Origin: Chara braunii
Lineage: Eukaryota; Streptophyta; Charophyceae; Charales; Characeae
Assembly: GCA_003427395.1 (NCBI GenBank)
Contig: BFEA01000180.1
Coordinates: forward strand, 2,252,000 to 2,275,665
Reading direction: 5' to 3'
Length of the DNA stretch: 23,666 nucleotides
The notes under the pieces are model-generated. The model was not told the DNA's origin, did no database searches, and was given only the letters and a program-made list of their open reading frames with translations. This document shows positions 8,633 to 18,485 of this stretch, one piece after another. Both the position numbers and the translations under genes were made by a program. Numbering within the stretch: the stretch's first letter is position 1; each line of letters starts with the position of its first letter.

Positions 8633-9118
8633 CTATTGCTGCCTTGCGCCTCGTCTTGCCCAGTTTCCTTGTCCACCCTGTTCCTCGGCAGGCTTCCTAA
8701 CCCCCAGGCCGTAGGTCTCGATTTCTCTCTTCTTTCTTGCAATTCCCTGTAGTTCAATTTCACTGAAGAAGTCCAGCGGCGTAGCTTCCACTCCCGCCTT
8801 TGCCAGTTCCCGGGTCTTCATAATCCATTCGTGCCTGATCACATTGGTCTATTGCTGAAACCAATGACTAGGTGTTGGCCCAAACTCGTCCTCCCCTCTG
8901 AAAGCCCCGTCGCCCGGCTGGTGCATCGGAGGCTGCCCTTCTTCCCTAGGCCTCGAGATCTCATCCCTCTCATCCCTGCTGCTGATTTCTATGACCTCTT
9001 GTACATCCTCCTCCTCGTCCTCCTCGTCTTCTGTCTGTATGGGGTTGTACCCACCCGCTAGGTTCTTCAGATCGTAGGTAAAAAGAATCTCTGTCCCCTG
9101 TTTCCTTGAAGTGCCCAT
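8633..9118 (-). pseudogene. Acidic retroelement-associated ORF (decayed), function unknown
   Basis: One minus-strand frame runs from ATG at 9116-9118 to 8633 with a single TAG at 8849-8851. The first part contains a strongly acidic stretch (EDEEDEEED) followed by VIEISSRDERDE; the second part is basic and Gln-rich with predicted helix (ARKKREIE). I do not recognise a domain. It follows the Gag-like relic by about 80 bases on the same strand and overlaps a third short frame, so it may be a displaced part of the same polyprotein. It could also be the N-terminal piece of a second Gag. Confidence 0.45.
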
Positions 9119-9194
9119 CGTGACTTACCCAACCCTCCGTTCAGTGTGTCAACCCATCTGCCGTCACTCTCAGCTTTCCCTACTTCCAAGTCTT

Positions 9195-10385
9195 TTAGTT
9201 GCTCCCACCATCCCTTTCCGCTCTCACGCCGAGGTCGGCCCGATGCTGGCCTCCCTCTCCGGTGGGTTCCCAACAAAGCTTGTTTACTTCCTCCTCCTCC
9301 ATTGCTGAAAATTCCAAGTTGTTTAATGTCGCTATAAGGTGTCTCATTCCTCCATGCGAAGTCCAGTTAATCCTTTCTCCGTTAGGACCCAGGATATGTC
9401 CCTCGAGGGTCCTAGAACACTGCCTTCTTATGATGTCATGGTTAAGCTTCGGGCAATGTCTAACGAAGTGCCCCATCGTAGTACAATATCGACATGATTC
9501 CGTGGCGCGATCCCTTCGACTAGCCTGTCGTTCGGGTCTTGGAGCGAAAGTTTCTTGGGGTGCCAACGCCGGTCGGTGTACTTGGGTTTGCACCACCATA
9601 AGGGTGTCACCTACCCTTTTTCTTTGAACGTTAACTCATTTGTTTGGCCAATGCGACTCCACCAGTCCTCCTTTCGCTTCGCCTTTAGTTGTCACCCGAC
9701 TCTCAGATTCTTCGTTGTTCCTCCGACGACTCTCTGTTCTAATACTCCTTTCCTGGTCGAGCCATGCTGTCAATTTCTTCCTTAGGTTCCCTAGTTCACT
9801 ATAATCATTGTTCATCAAGGATTGTTTCTCTGACTGTTGGCCCGTTCGACGGTCCGCTCTTGGCTCCCTCCCTTTCTTTGTGGTCTCTTCCTCAGAGGGT
9901 CGAACTCCCCGTTCTACCCTCTCATCTCCGCCCGTTCCCCATCCACGGGGTTTCCTAATCCTGCGCTCTCGTTGCGTCCCCCCTTGCCGTTGCTCCTTGT
10001 GTAGCTCATTGTCGTTCATAGTTTCGACGGCGTTTATCATTTCCTCAATCATACTTGTCTTGTAATTTGCTACCATCTGCTCCATTTCCTTAAGTCTTCG
10101 TAGGGTATCCGCTACCTTCTTTTTCTTCGTCAAACCACCCTTCGAAATTTGTGACTCTTCCATATTACCAACTATGACGAACCTTATTCCTTGAGATTCT
10201 GCGGGTCTTTTCTCGCTATGGATCCCTTTCCCCAAAATCCCCCTCGCATCGTCTTTGACCCCCTTGTTGTTGAACCTTCGACCAATATTTATCCTGTCAT
10301 CTTGAGCCCTTGGATTTCGACCATCTATGTTGCATGTTTGACCACGTTGGCCTCTTCGGCCCTCACCGTTCCTTGTGACACCCAT
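9195..10385 (-). pseudogene. Gag-like nucleocapsid protein with CCHC zinc knuckle (one stop)
   Basis: A single minus-strand frame of about 397 codons, from ATG 10383-10385 to 9195, broken only by TGA at 9636-9638. The N-terminal two thirds is highly charged with a likely coiled coil near 10130-10030 (RRLKEMEQMV) and several Arg/Glu-rich stretches. After the stop comes a retroviral-type zinc knuckle, CRYCTTMGHFVRHC (CX2CX4HX4C, bases 9494-9453), followed by CPKL and a segment with GPNGERINW and GGMR. Knuckles of this kind bind element RNA during packaging in the virus-like particle. I choose this start because an in-frame TGA lies three codons upstream. The length fits a gypsy Gag. No protease follows in frame. 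Confidence 0.75.
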
Positions 10386-10819
10386 AACATATCAGACCTG
10401 TACGCCATACAACCGAAAGAAGGAGAGACTTACTTTAAACCCTACCTCTCCTAGTTCTCCGATTGTTATTAGTTCTGAAAATGTTCCCGTCTTCAAATCA
10501 GCTTAATCATTTTCTCGTCGGGGTTGTCCTCCCACTTCCTCTCGCACCTTAGAGTCCTTCCTACCCTGTATGTTTTCCCGCCCTCTACCTGTCTTACTGC
10601 TCTGATAGTTTCTCCTACCAGTGTCACAAGCCAGAAGGACTAGCAGATCCTCTTGTTCCTCCATTTTTGGGTTGCGTGTTTTGCGCAGCTCCGGTTTCTA
10701 CCGATTGATACCTTCCTTCGACCTCGTTAGGGTCCTCTGTCACGCCTTGGCCCCCTTAAAATTCATGTAACCCTTTTGGTCCTTCGGAGCCCGCCGAGAC
10801 GCCGTTCTGGTGGTTCCAA
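10386..10819. other. Unassigned sequence between Gag and protease relics
   Basis: On the minus strand there are short open stretches with charged residues, such as KMEEQEDLLVLLACDTGRR near 10660-10600, that look like eroded coding DNA. No domain can be named, and stops occur in every frame. Confidence 0.35.
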
Positions 10820-11092
10820 CTACAAATGCACCCGCGAGACGCTCCCCATTACTTCCTTGTTAGCCACACAACTAGTAATTGTTGCAACGTCTCTCCTTAT
10901 GAGTGTGATTTTCGCACCTCCGTCTACTAGATCGTCCGCATGATGCGTTCCTTATCTGCGCTTTTAACTTCCCTACGGCAGCGCACGGAAACTAAGCTTC
11001 ATCCCTAGTGGAGCCCTCATGACTTTCTCGCCTTCGTGGTCCGACAAGCTCAAGCGGATATCCGCAAAAGCTTTTTCTAGATTCTCCAAATC
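10820..11092 (-). pseudogene. Retroelement aspartic protease-like fragment
   Basis: The minus strand encodes ADDLVDGGAKITLIRRDV at about 10930-10880. This fits the active-site strand of retroelement aspartic proteases (LVDxGA followed by a hydrophobic I-LI), with Gly where Ser or Thr is commoner. Just upstream a stretch beginning LENLEKAFADIRLSLSDHEG reads as real protein, then three stops within 45 bases point to two compensating frameshifts. The frame ends at a TAG, 10820-10822. It lies upstream of the Gag-like relic, the reverse of the usual gag-pro order, so it probably belongs to a different or rearranged element. It could be coincidental. Confidence 0.4.
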
Positions 11093-11570
11093 TCAAGGAC
11101 TCCTTTGAAGATTAACAACTTGTCGCGGAGCTTCCTCTTGAGGAGATCTCTTTCCTGTTTCCCTTGGTATCATCCGGATTTATCGATTCTCCGTCCTTTT
11201 GTCCCTCCTCACTTCGTACGGCGCCGCCTCCTACGCCTGACCTTCCCTCGCTCCTATGATTATTTGTCTCATCTTACGTCGCCATTTCGCCTAGTTCTGC
11301 ATAAACTAGAGGATCCCCCAGGACACAGGCAGCGCGCGGCATTTTTGGCTCCATAGGTTCTGGTTTCTTTGACTTAGCTTATTCCGAGAGTAGCCTGCCC
11401 CCATTTCCGTTCTCTGATTGCTTCCCTAAGGAGCCGTGGTTACCCTGCCGCCTTATCGAGCTAAGGGACATAACTTAGTTCCCTTTACGACAGGCTCGTT
11501 TAGAGCGCCCTTATTCCGTCGGTCGGTGCGTAGGGGTCCGGGTTGGGCAACCCGCTAGGGAAAAGTTTTC

Positions 11571-11723
11571 NTNCGCAGTGTTNTGGNGGTTATTGATCAT
11601 CCGGGTCCNAGNNCCCCCTTTCCTATTTCTGTCGGTGAGCCTTCGAATGTAGCGGACTGTACTTGATTTACCCTACTGGCTCGCCTGCGGGTGCTAGTCC
11701 CGTTCTCGCCCTCGTGGCCCTNC
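11571..11723. other. Ambiguous bases (N) in the assembly
   Basis: Nine single or paired N positions, at about 11571-11613 and at 11721 and 11723. The last two fall in the C-terminal codons of the sixth ORF copy. They mark low consensus quality, so small frameshifts here should be treated with caution. Confidence 0.95.
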
Positions 11724-12509
11724 NGGTTCGGTAGGTTCTTCAAATAGTTGTGCCACCCCCGCTAGATAATTCTCCCCTATCTCGATTTCCCTTTGGATTA
11801 TGCGTTCGCACCCCGTCCAGTCTAGCCGAGGCGCACAAAACATCAGGATGTCGATGACTTCCAGTAAGTCGTGGGCCCTGCTTCCCCAGAACGGCCCATG
11901 TTCCACAGCGATATCATAGAACATCCCAATGGTCAGAGAGGGAAAGTGTTCTGCCCAGACTATCACCGAGTTTGCCAGCTCCCGTGCCCGTGCGAGGCTC
12001 CCGAAGACGAGGTCTATCATAAAACGGGGAACTCAACACCTCAGCGGTGTGGTTGGTGCCCTGGATTCCCTCCAACCTCCCATTTCCACCCGGGTAAGTA
12101 AGCCTACGTTTCTTCTACCCCTGACTGATTGTCCTATCCGGGTCAACGTCCGGGCGGCCCTTCAAAAGACCGGTGCCAGCTCGTGACCTTGTGCTATCTC
12201 TACCCCCAACGAGTGCCAGCCAATCTAAGGCAGATACATGGTCCCGGTAACTTCCAGATTGGAAAACAGATCGTCTCCGAGTCCTCGACCGAGTCTCATC
12301 CCTGTCCACCGACATTCTACTAACATGAAGGCGGCGTCCCTTCCCAAAGTCACGGCCCGCCATTCTATGTCGAATCCCCGATAAGTAGAACTCGACGGGA
12401 GGGATACTTCCCATCGTCCACCGTTATTCCAGGGAGGTCCTGGGTACCGGGGTTGGCGTTCCATCCGCACACGGGGCAGGCGTTCCATTCGCACACGTCT
12501 TGCTGCCAT
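11694..12509 (-). pseudogene. Tandem ORF family, copy 6 (unknown function)
   Basis: One minus-strand frame of about 272 codons from ATG 12507-12509 (MAARR, as in copy 5) to 11694, with stops at 12225-12227 (TAG), 12162-12164 (TGA) and 12033-12035 (TGA) but no frameshift. The N-terminal block has VSLPSSSTYRG, then EWRAVTLGRDAAFMLVE and VTGTMYLP. The C-terminal block has VPRFMIDLVFG, then FYDIAVEHGPFWG, then IIQREIEIGENYLAGVAQLF. All have counterparts at the same spacing in the other copies. Function unknown; the second half looks all-helical, the first mostly strand. It is the last of the array on the minus strand. A 24-bp-spaced duplication near its start adds an extra RVRMER. Two N bases lie near its end. 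Confidence 0.8.
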
Positions 12510-12627
12510 TGTTACCTTGGTGATTCCCTGCATAGTTCACATAGAAAGGGTTACAGACAATCCTCAGAAACCGTCCACCTACTGCCCCCTTGCCCTTCGT
12601 GTTTTCATCCCTCTTTTGTAGTCTCAA

Positions 12628-13467
12628 CTATCCCTCCATACCCCTGCGAGCAGTAACCCCCTCTGGCTGCTCGTACAATCGGTAGAGATCATCTATGTAG
12701 GTTGCGCCCCGGCCTACCTCTCGCCAGATGACTCTCCACATGGCCTCATCACTTATTTGTGGGACTCCCGACCTAGTATTTATCACTGCTCGTAGAATAC
12801 AAAGCACCTCGCGCCCCTGTTCATCCCTTAAAGGCCCCATCTCTAGGAAGGCCCGATAATATTCTTGATACATTAGTGCTTCGTCAAAATTTAGCCTAGT
12901 TACGGCAGTTACCGCCTGCTCCACTCGTTCTATGCCTCCCATTCGTCTTAGCAGGAAGGGTGGTAGACTCATCCGTACGACCTCATTTGATGGTTCAAAA
13001 ACCCCTGCTGCGACGACTTTTACCTCAGCCGTCACGTCATCTCGTTCCAGATCTGCAAACTAAAACCCCTCCCGCCAAGTTATTTGGCATGCTCCTTCGA
13101 ACATTCGCACGGGGTCATCCTCGAAGGCCAAGGCAATCCCAAAAGTCCGCCACCCTTCTTCCGACAGGTGTAAGGATCCCGTCGCACGCACTCCCCCTGG
13201 GAGGTCCAAATTTATGCCCCCGAATTCCCCTCTCGTACGCCACTCCAGTTCTATTACTAGGTACACCGTGTCTTCCACCAACTCTACCCCCACCCAGTCC
13301 ATTACCGGGTTACTCACAACGTTCCTTGATGGCAGGCTTATTTCGACCCTGTCTCCTGATGCTCTTGGTGGTAGGATCCCGCGGGGCCTATCTCCCCAGA
13401 ACGTCATTCGCCGGGCCATCTCACAATGCCTCCTTTTCTGCTTCCTTAGTCCGATTACTGCACCCAC
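12628..13467 (-). pseudogene. Tandem ORF family, copy 5 (best preserved, unknown function)
   Basis: The most intact member: one minus-strand frame to 12628 with a single TAG at 13060-13062. ATG at 13467 is the longest start, but the second Met (MARRM, about 13419) matches copy 6 and is preferred, giving about 264 codons. Order of motifs: FWGDRPRGI; VEISLPSRNVV; WVGVELVEDTVYLVIELEW; ATGSLHLSEEGW; then the C-terminal block with MSLPPFL, YYRAFLEMGPL, VLCILRAV and MWRVIWREVGRGATYIDDLYRLYE. No signal peptide, membrane span or catalytic motif I can name. It lies 118 bp upstream of copy 6 on the same strand. The stop sits between the two blocks, so each half could also be read as a separate protein. 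Confidence 0.85.
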
Positions 13468-13725
13468 CGAGATTCCGTGTCTTTCGTGTTTTAGTCTTTC
13501 AGTACCCTCTTCCTATTGTACACTGGTTCCTGCCGCTATCCCCAACTCATACACGTTCAATTCTACCCCCCCCTCATTTTCCGGTTGCTGCCACTTCCCC
13601 TTTGTTTCGATCCTCATGCACCATCTACGGCCTAATGTACACAGTCCCTTTCTTATGTTACACCTCAATTCACAAACACCCTCCATACTCAGGCCTTCTC
13701 GCGGTGTTCGATCCCTTGGCCTCAT

Positions 13726-14479
13726 TTAGTCGAACCACAGTACCTCAAATAGTTTAAAGACATCGTCTATGTAGGAGGGTGCAGCCGCCGCCTCCCGGCT
13801 AACTATGGCGTCCCAAGACTCCGCCTCTACCTCTAGGCGGTCATACCTGCCTATTCTTAGGACGGTGATGACTTCCTCGACTTTATCTCCGTAGAAGGGC
13901 CCATATTTCAATGAGAGCCTGTAAAACTCCTCAGTCAACCGCACACTCTATATGCACCTTTCTCATGGAGTCGACTACTTCTAAAATGTGCTCAAACCCC
14001 CCAAAGCACTCGGCTATGAACTCCGGTACCCAAGCCGTTATCCGTAGACTTGGAGGCTTAAGTTCCTTCCATCCTTCCATCACAAATCCGCTACTGACTT
14101 CGTCCCATCCCTCGTTGGCGAACCGCTTGCCTTCTTTTCGGGTTCGGGCCTCTGCATCCCCTAGAAGCCACATCGGGTCTTGTCCCATTGCTAACATGGT
14201 GCAAAACAGGTGTCATTCATCCTCGGAAAGGATAATCGTTCCGACTGAATCTACCTTGCTTTCTGCTATATCATCCCAACCTTCCTCTTCCCTTATCGGG
14301 TTCCAAATCCGCCCTATCCATACATATGACAAGTCCCGGGCAACCTCAAACCCAATCCAGTTGCACGTGATCCCCCTCCATCCGTTCCCTATTGGTATAG
14401 ACATTTATATTCCTCCTCTGAGTCGCCGTGGTTCCCAGCCTTTGAAGATGTATTCCATCATCCTTTCTTCTCTAGTCAT
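13726..14479 (-). pseudogene. Tandem ORF family, copy 4 (unknown function)
   Basis: Starts at ATG 14477-14479 (MTREERMM) and matches copy 5 through FKGWEPRRLRGG, ISIPIGNGWRG-type, NWIGFEVARDLSYVWIGRIW and VGTIILSEDE. In-frame stops are TAA at 14405-14407 and TGA at 14213-14215; the TGA sits exactly where copy 5 has Trp (SEEGW). After WVPEFIAECFGG a frameshift near 13931-13944 moves the reading to FYRLSLKYGPFYG, EEVITVLRIG and APSYIDDVFKLFE, ending at 13726. Clearly homologous to the neighbours. About 260 bp of unassigned DNA separate it from copy 5. Function unknown. Confidence 0.8.
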
Positions 14480-14551
14480 CTTTCCCTTTCTTGCACAATA
14501 TCAGGCCACCCGTCCTTCCAAAGTTAAGTTACCCCACCCCTCTTAGAAGTC

Positions 14552-15223
14552 TCAGTCCTCTATTTCTTCATCTTCGTCTTCATCACTGAAGTCGTCCTCC
14601 TCGTCGTATACCAACTCCCTTACCCCGTCTAGAAACGTCTCCCCTATTGCCACATTCCTGTAGACTATCCCCCAATGCACAACGCTGGGGACAATGATAT
14701 TGTTTATGCTAGTTTAGTATCTCGGCCAGCTCTTACGCCCAGTTCCCCTCGAACGGCCCCATCTCTACTGATAACCGAAAAAAAACTTGCCTAGCGCATT
14801 GGTATAGTCCGAGGTTCGTCATAGACTGGCATATCCGTACTAGCCTGCTTCGCGTTCCGAAAACCGCATCCACTAGGAAGGGGGGCAGCACACATCGCAT
14901 GGCTTTTACGGGTAGCCTCATGCTTCCCCTATCCCCAAGTTTCACCCGTACGTCTACCTTTTCCATTTCCATTTCCCTCCGTTGACATGCAACCCACACA
15001 ACCTCTGAGCGCCAACTCTATGATCATAGTTGTCTCCCCATCTTGCGACAAGTAGACCCACCCCCGGGATTCCACTGTCCCTTAGAGTTCCAAATCCATT
15101 AAACTTGGCGCCAACCTCGTCAAGCTGACATTAGTCCATACTGTTTCTATCCAAAGAAAAACATCCCTTCCTTCCAGCATTACCGTATCTTCTCTATCTC
15201 TCTCCTTCCAGCTCACGTATGCT
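14552..15223 (-). pseudogene. Tandem ORF family, copy 3 with acidic tail (5'-shortened)
   Basis: Begins abruptly, some 12 bases after copy 2 ends, with SWKERDRED and LEGRDVFLWIETVW, so the usual first ~35 residues are missing. There is a TAA in the middle of the N-terminal block after LMDLEL, then a shift into the frame with MRCVLPPFLVDAVFG and VFFRLSVEMGPFEG. A second shift near 14710-14740 leads to PSVVHWGIVYRNVAIGETFLDGVREL and an acidic end (EEDDFSDEDEDEEIED) stopping at 14552-14554. The motifs and their order match the other copies. The acidic tail is shared in character with copies 1 and 2 and absent from copies 5 and 6. Confidence 0.75.
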
Positions 15224-15235
15224 CACAGTCCTCAG

Positions 15236-16397
15236 TCAATAATCCCCGTCCGCGCCTACCATGTCCGCGTCTCTATCCCCATCAATCTCGCGTCCCCAAG
15301 GGATAGCCTCCTGTCCCTCAACCCGAGGGAGGCGTCCCCAACCGTCCTCCGGTTGCGCCTCTCCACCTACGAGGTTCTCCACCACGGCCTCTCGGTCATC
15401 TATTGCCAAATCTCCCCAGCCCTGGTCCTGATCCCCCCAAGGCTCTCTATCGTCGAAGACCTCCCTATCATCGGCATACCACCCAAGGTCCTCCCTCTTT
15501 GGGTATATCCGCTGATAGTGCTCCTCAATTTCCCAGATTGAGATGAGAGGGGCAGACCTGTCCTCGGGTGTCTCGCTCAGGAGCTGGTTTACGCCCTCCA
15601 GATAATCTGCGGGTCTCTGGACCTCTCACTCCAGGGCTAACCAGAACTCCGGAGGCTGGTAAGGGAAAAAGGACTCAGGGTCCCCGGCAGGTGAACTCTA
15701 CAAGCTGGAGCCCTCTCTCTCCGTCAAACGGTCCTGCAATGAACTGGGCGTAACTAATCCGATCTCTGTCTGCTAGCCCTCTCCTCAATCCATCCAACTC
15801 GAGGCTGACATGATAAGTCTCTGAAATCCGAGCCAGGCCCCAAAGCTCATCTGCTACAAACGTCGGAACCCTCACTCGCAGTTGCACACTGGGGAATGGA
15901 AAGGCCCTTCCAATCCGGGGGGTCGTTCTCACTACCCTAACAGGACCATACAAGTCCTCGGCCTCCCTGCGAATGCTCTCGGCAGTCTCCGACAGGATGG
16001 TCCTCGCCCCCTGCTCACCTCGCCAGTGATCGTGCACTAGTCCCTCATAATGGACCGCCGCTTCTCCCACGCGCGAGTAATAAATATGTCCTATGGCCTC
16101 TATGCTCGTCGTACCGGACACCCGCCATCGCTGGCTGTCCGACTCGAAGGTCTCTATCACATAGGACCACAAATGCACGTCGGGCCCCAACAACGTCGAT
16201 CTCCACTGGCTCTCAAGCCCAGACCCTCGTCCAACTACACTCCTCGCCGGTAGATCGAACTGTAGTATGTTGGGCGCCACGGTCTCAGGAGGCCTAAGCC
16301 ATTTAGCGCTGCCGATCTGGAGCTCAACTCTGTCAGCCTGCTCTATCATCGGATAACGCCCCGCTGCTGACCGACCTTTATGACCGAATCCACTCAA
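15236..16397 (-). pseudogene. Tandem ORF family, copy 2 with long acidic tail
   Basis: Open for 240 codons from ATG 16395-16397 to 15675: DRVELQIGS, LQFDLPARSVV, SQWRSTLLGPDVHLW, WRVSGTTSIEAIGHIYYS, then RVRVPTFVADELWG and FIAGPFDGERGLQLVEF. A one-base shift near 15675-15680 moves to the frame continuing FPYQPPEFWLALE, a TGA at 15626-15628, ADYLEGVNQLLSE and about 100 residues of Asp/Glu/Trp/Gly-rich tail (GWYADDREVFDD) ending at 15236-15238. It is larger than copies 5 and 6 mainly through this tail. Copy 1 has an alignable tail start. The long open frame makes this the clearest single piece of evidence that the family was protein-coding. Function unknown. Confidence 0.85.
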
Positions 16398-16436
16398 TCA
16401 TCACTCCTCCATGCTAGCACTGCTATACACTGTCTC

Positions 16437-17538
16437 CTAGGTCCTGATGATGACTCCTATCCTGGGGAAGTGAGTGTCGGTGATGTCAATCTCCTCCCCC
16501 TCGCTCTCGCAGTCAATCCAGTCAGGCTCCCAGGCCTCCTCGTCGCCATCGTCGACCCACTCCTCGTCGTCCGACTCGTCCTCTAACCAGTACGGTGGAA
16601 GTCCTATCGCACGCTAATGTCGTGACAGCTCGTAATCATATATCAGAGGTCCAGCGTCCTCACTCCACCAGCTGCCCCAATCCTCCGAGAAGAGCCTGTC
16701 TATGTACATAAGGTACTTAGGCCCAGCCCGAAGCCCCCGATCCAATATGTCCCACACGTACGAAGGCGGGGGTACTCCCCTCTGGCAGTCGTCCCCTAAG
16801 GAGCGCATCAGCTCTATCAGTTGAACCCTCTCGTCTCCCTTGCGAAGGCCCGCGGTCGCGAGGGAGTAGTATATATAACAAACATCAAGACTCCCTCTAG
16901 CGAAAAACTCAAGCTCTCTGAGTGCGAGGTAAGCCTCAAGCCTCCTATCCCTCCGAAGACTGTGTCTACCACGAAAATGGGGACAATCTTTCTCAAACCT
17001 GCGTACGGAAAGAAGGTGTCTCGTGCTATCAAGAGTTCCCCCGTAATAGGAAGGGGAGGTCGCCCGCAAAACAGGGTCAACGGGTCGTGCTCGTCGTCTG
17101 CCCGAAAAGCATCAACCTCCTCCTGCAAATACTGTAGGGCTCTACTGATAATCGAACTGGTCCCCCACGTCAGGAGACTCAAGGCAGCCTCTTTGGACGC
17201 CTCCTCCCCCAGATGCAGGTAGGTCCTCACTAGTTCGATCATCAAATATCCCCTCTCTCCCCTCATGTGCTCTCTGTGTGTCTACAACCAAGCATCGAAG
17301 GATAAGAAGACAGATCTCCACTGTGACTGCCCATCGTGCCAATCAGTGGGCCGTCCGGGAAGTGTAAACCCTACCGGGTACCCCTCTATGAGCTCTGGTG
17401 ATTCTATCTCCCACGCTCGATCAACCTCGTACACCTCAACGACCTCGGACTGCCACATTCGATCCAGCCACCCGTGCGTAGAGAAGGCCCTAAAGAGTCT
17501 GCAGGAAGGATATGGAGCAGGGAGAACTCTGAAATCTT
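16437..17538 (-). pseudogene. Tandem ORF family, copy 1 (composite, acidic tail)
   Basis: First of the array on the minus strand. One frame from 17538 reads THGWLDRMW, FTLPGRP and QSQWRSVFL (same as copy 2) with a TAG at 17282-17284. It goes straight into GERGYLMIELV and a W..I...ALQYL..VDAF block, a C-terminal-type unit, before IVPIFVVDTVFGG appears. After a frameshift near 16920-16950 a second C-terminal-type unit follows: RKGDERVQLIELMRSLG and PKYLMYIDRLFSE. TAG at 16614-16616, then WLEDESDDEEWVDDGDEE, ending at 16437. The double C-terminal unit suggests a fusion of two copies by internal deletion. No clear start codon was found. Only 40 bp separate it from copy 2. Function unknown. Confidence 0.75.
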
Positions 17539-17540
17539 AG

Positions 17541-17588
17541 GAAAGTTTCGGCAGCGCTTCGCCTCCCCCCGTAGGGATGGGGTTTGGG
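17541..17588. repeat. Leader motif copy 1 (TTCGCCTCCCCCCGT...GGGATGGGGTTTGGG)
   Basis: First of three dispersed copies of a ~48-nt motif: AAA-TTTC--CAGC-CTTCGCCTCCCC, a short CG-T core, then GGGATGGGGTTTGGG. The C-run and G-run can pair. It lies directly before the tandem ORF array in minus-strand reading. Confidence 0.8.
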
Positions 17589-18303
17589 AGATGATCCCTG
17601 AATAAGCCCTGCCTGACTATGTTCTAGACGGGTTTTGGAACATCTTAGATAGCTGGAGCGCAGAATTCCAGACTCGAAATGGGCTAACAAGCCTTATATT
17701 CAAGTTCCCTAGAATATGAGGCACAATTCGAGGGAATCCTGCCAATTGCCCCTCGGACGCCCTCTCAGCCAACAGACCCTACCTATTAGCAACGAGCAAA
17801 GGAAAACGAGCCATACATGCTCTTTTTTCCATTTTCTAAGCCATTTCGTTAATTTTTGGGGATTTAATTAGTTTAAATTTAAGAAAAAAACTCCCTATCA
17901 AGAAGTATCAACTGCCGCGCTTGCAACGCATAGGGGTACGTGAGGTAAACTCTAGCGAGTGACGTGGTGAGTGCGTACCTCTTTTTGCCTTTCACTTTCA
18001 ATTTGTTTCTAATTTATACCAATTAAATACAGAAAAATATTTTAACTATCAAAAATTCCCCTTTTTGGCCTCAAACCCTCGGGGAAGGTCCAGTAGGTTC
18101 GCCCGACTCCTGATTACCCCAACTTCTATTTCCCTTCCTTCTCTAGGGAATTTTCTCGTATTTCCCTATTATAATTTTTCAAAAATGTATTTACTTATGA
18201 TAAACTCCCTTTCCTTATTTATATATATCAGGGTCTAATATATCTATAAGTCCGCCGAGTTTGAAGACTTTCAGGAGTTTAGAACTAATTTTAGGGAATT
18301 TAT

Positions 18304-18351
18304 CAAAATTTCATCAGCACTTCGCCTCCCCCCGTTGGGATGGGGTTTGGG
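18304..18351. repeat. Leader motif copy 2
   Basis: Nearly the same as the copy at 17541 through CACTTCGCCTCCCCCCGTTGGGATGGGG, preceded by AAAATTTCATCAG. Differences from copy 1 are a few substitutions only. It is followed by a GGGCAAAGCCC stem not present in the others. Confidence 0.85.
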
Positions 18352-18485
18352 CAAAGCCCACAGCAAACGCTGTCGGAGAGAGAAAAATAAGAGGAATAAT
18401 GAAAAAATAGTAAATCAATTTTTACTGGATTTTTAATTAATTTTGTCAATTAATTAGCAAAAATTCAGAAAAAATACGAATTTTT

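Noticed and set aside
12960-13757. 265-codon plus-strand open frame, the longest in the window
   Set aside because: It runs antisense to copy 5, which carries the conserved motifs; its own product is Pro/Ser/Leu-rich with no domain, as expected of a shadow frame.
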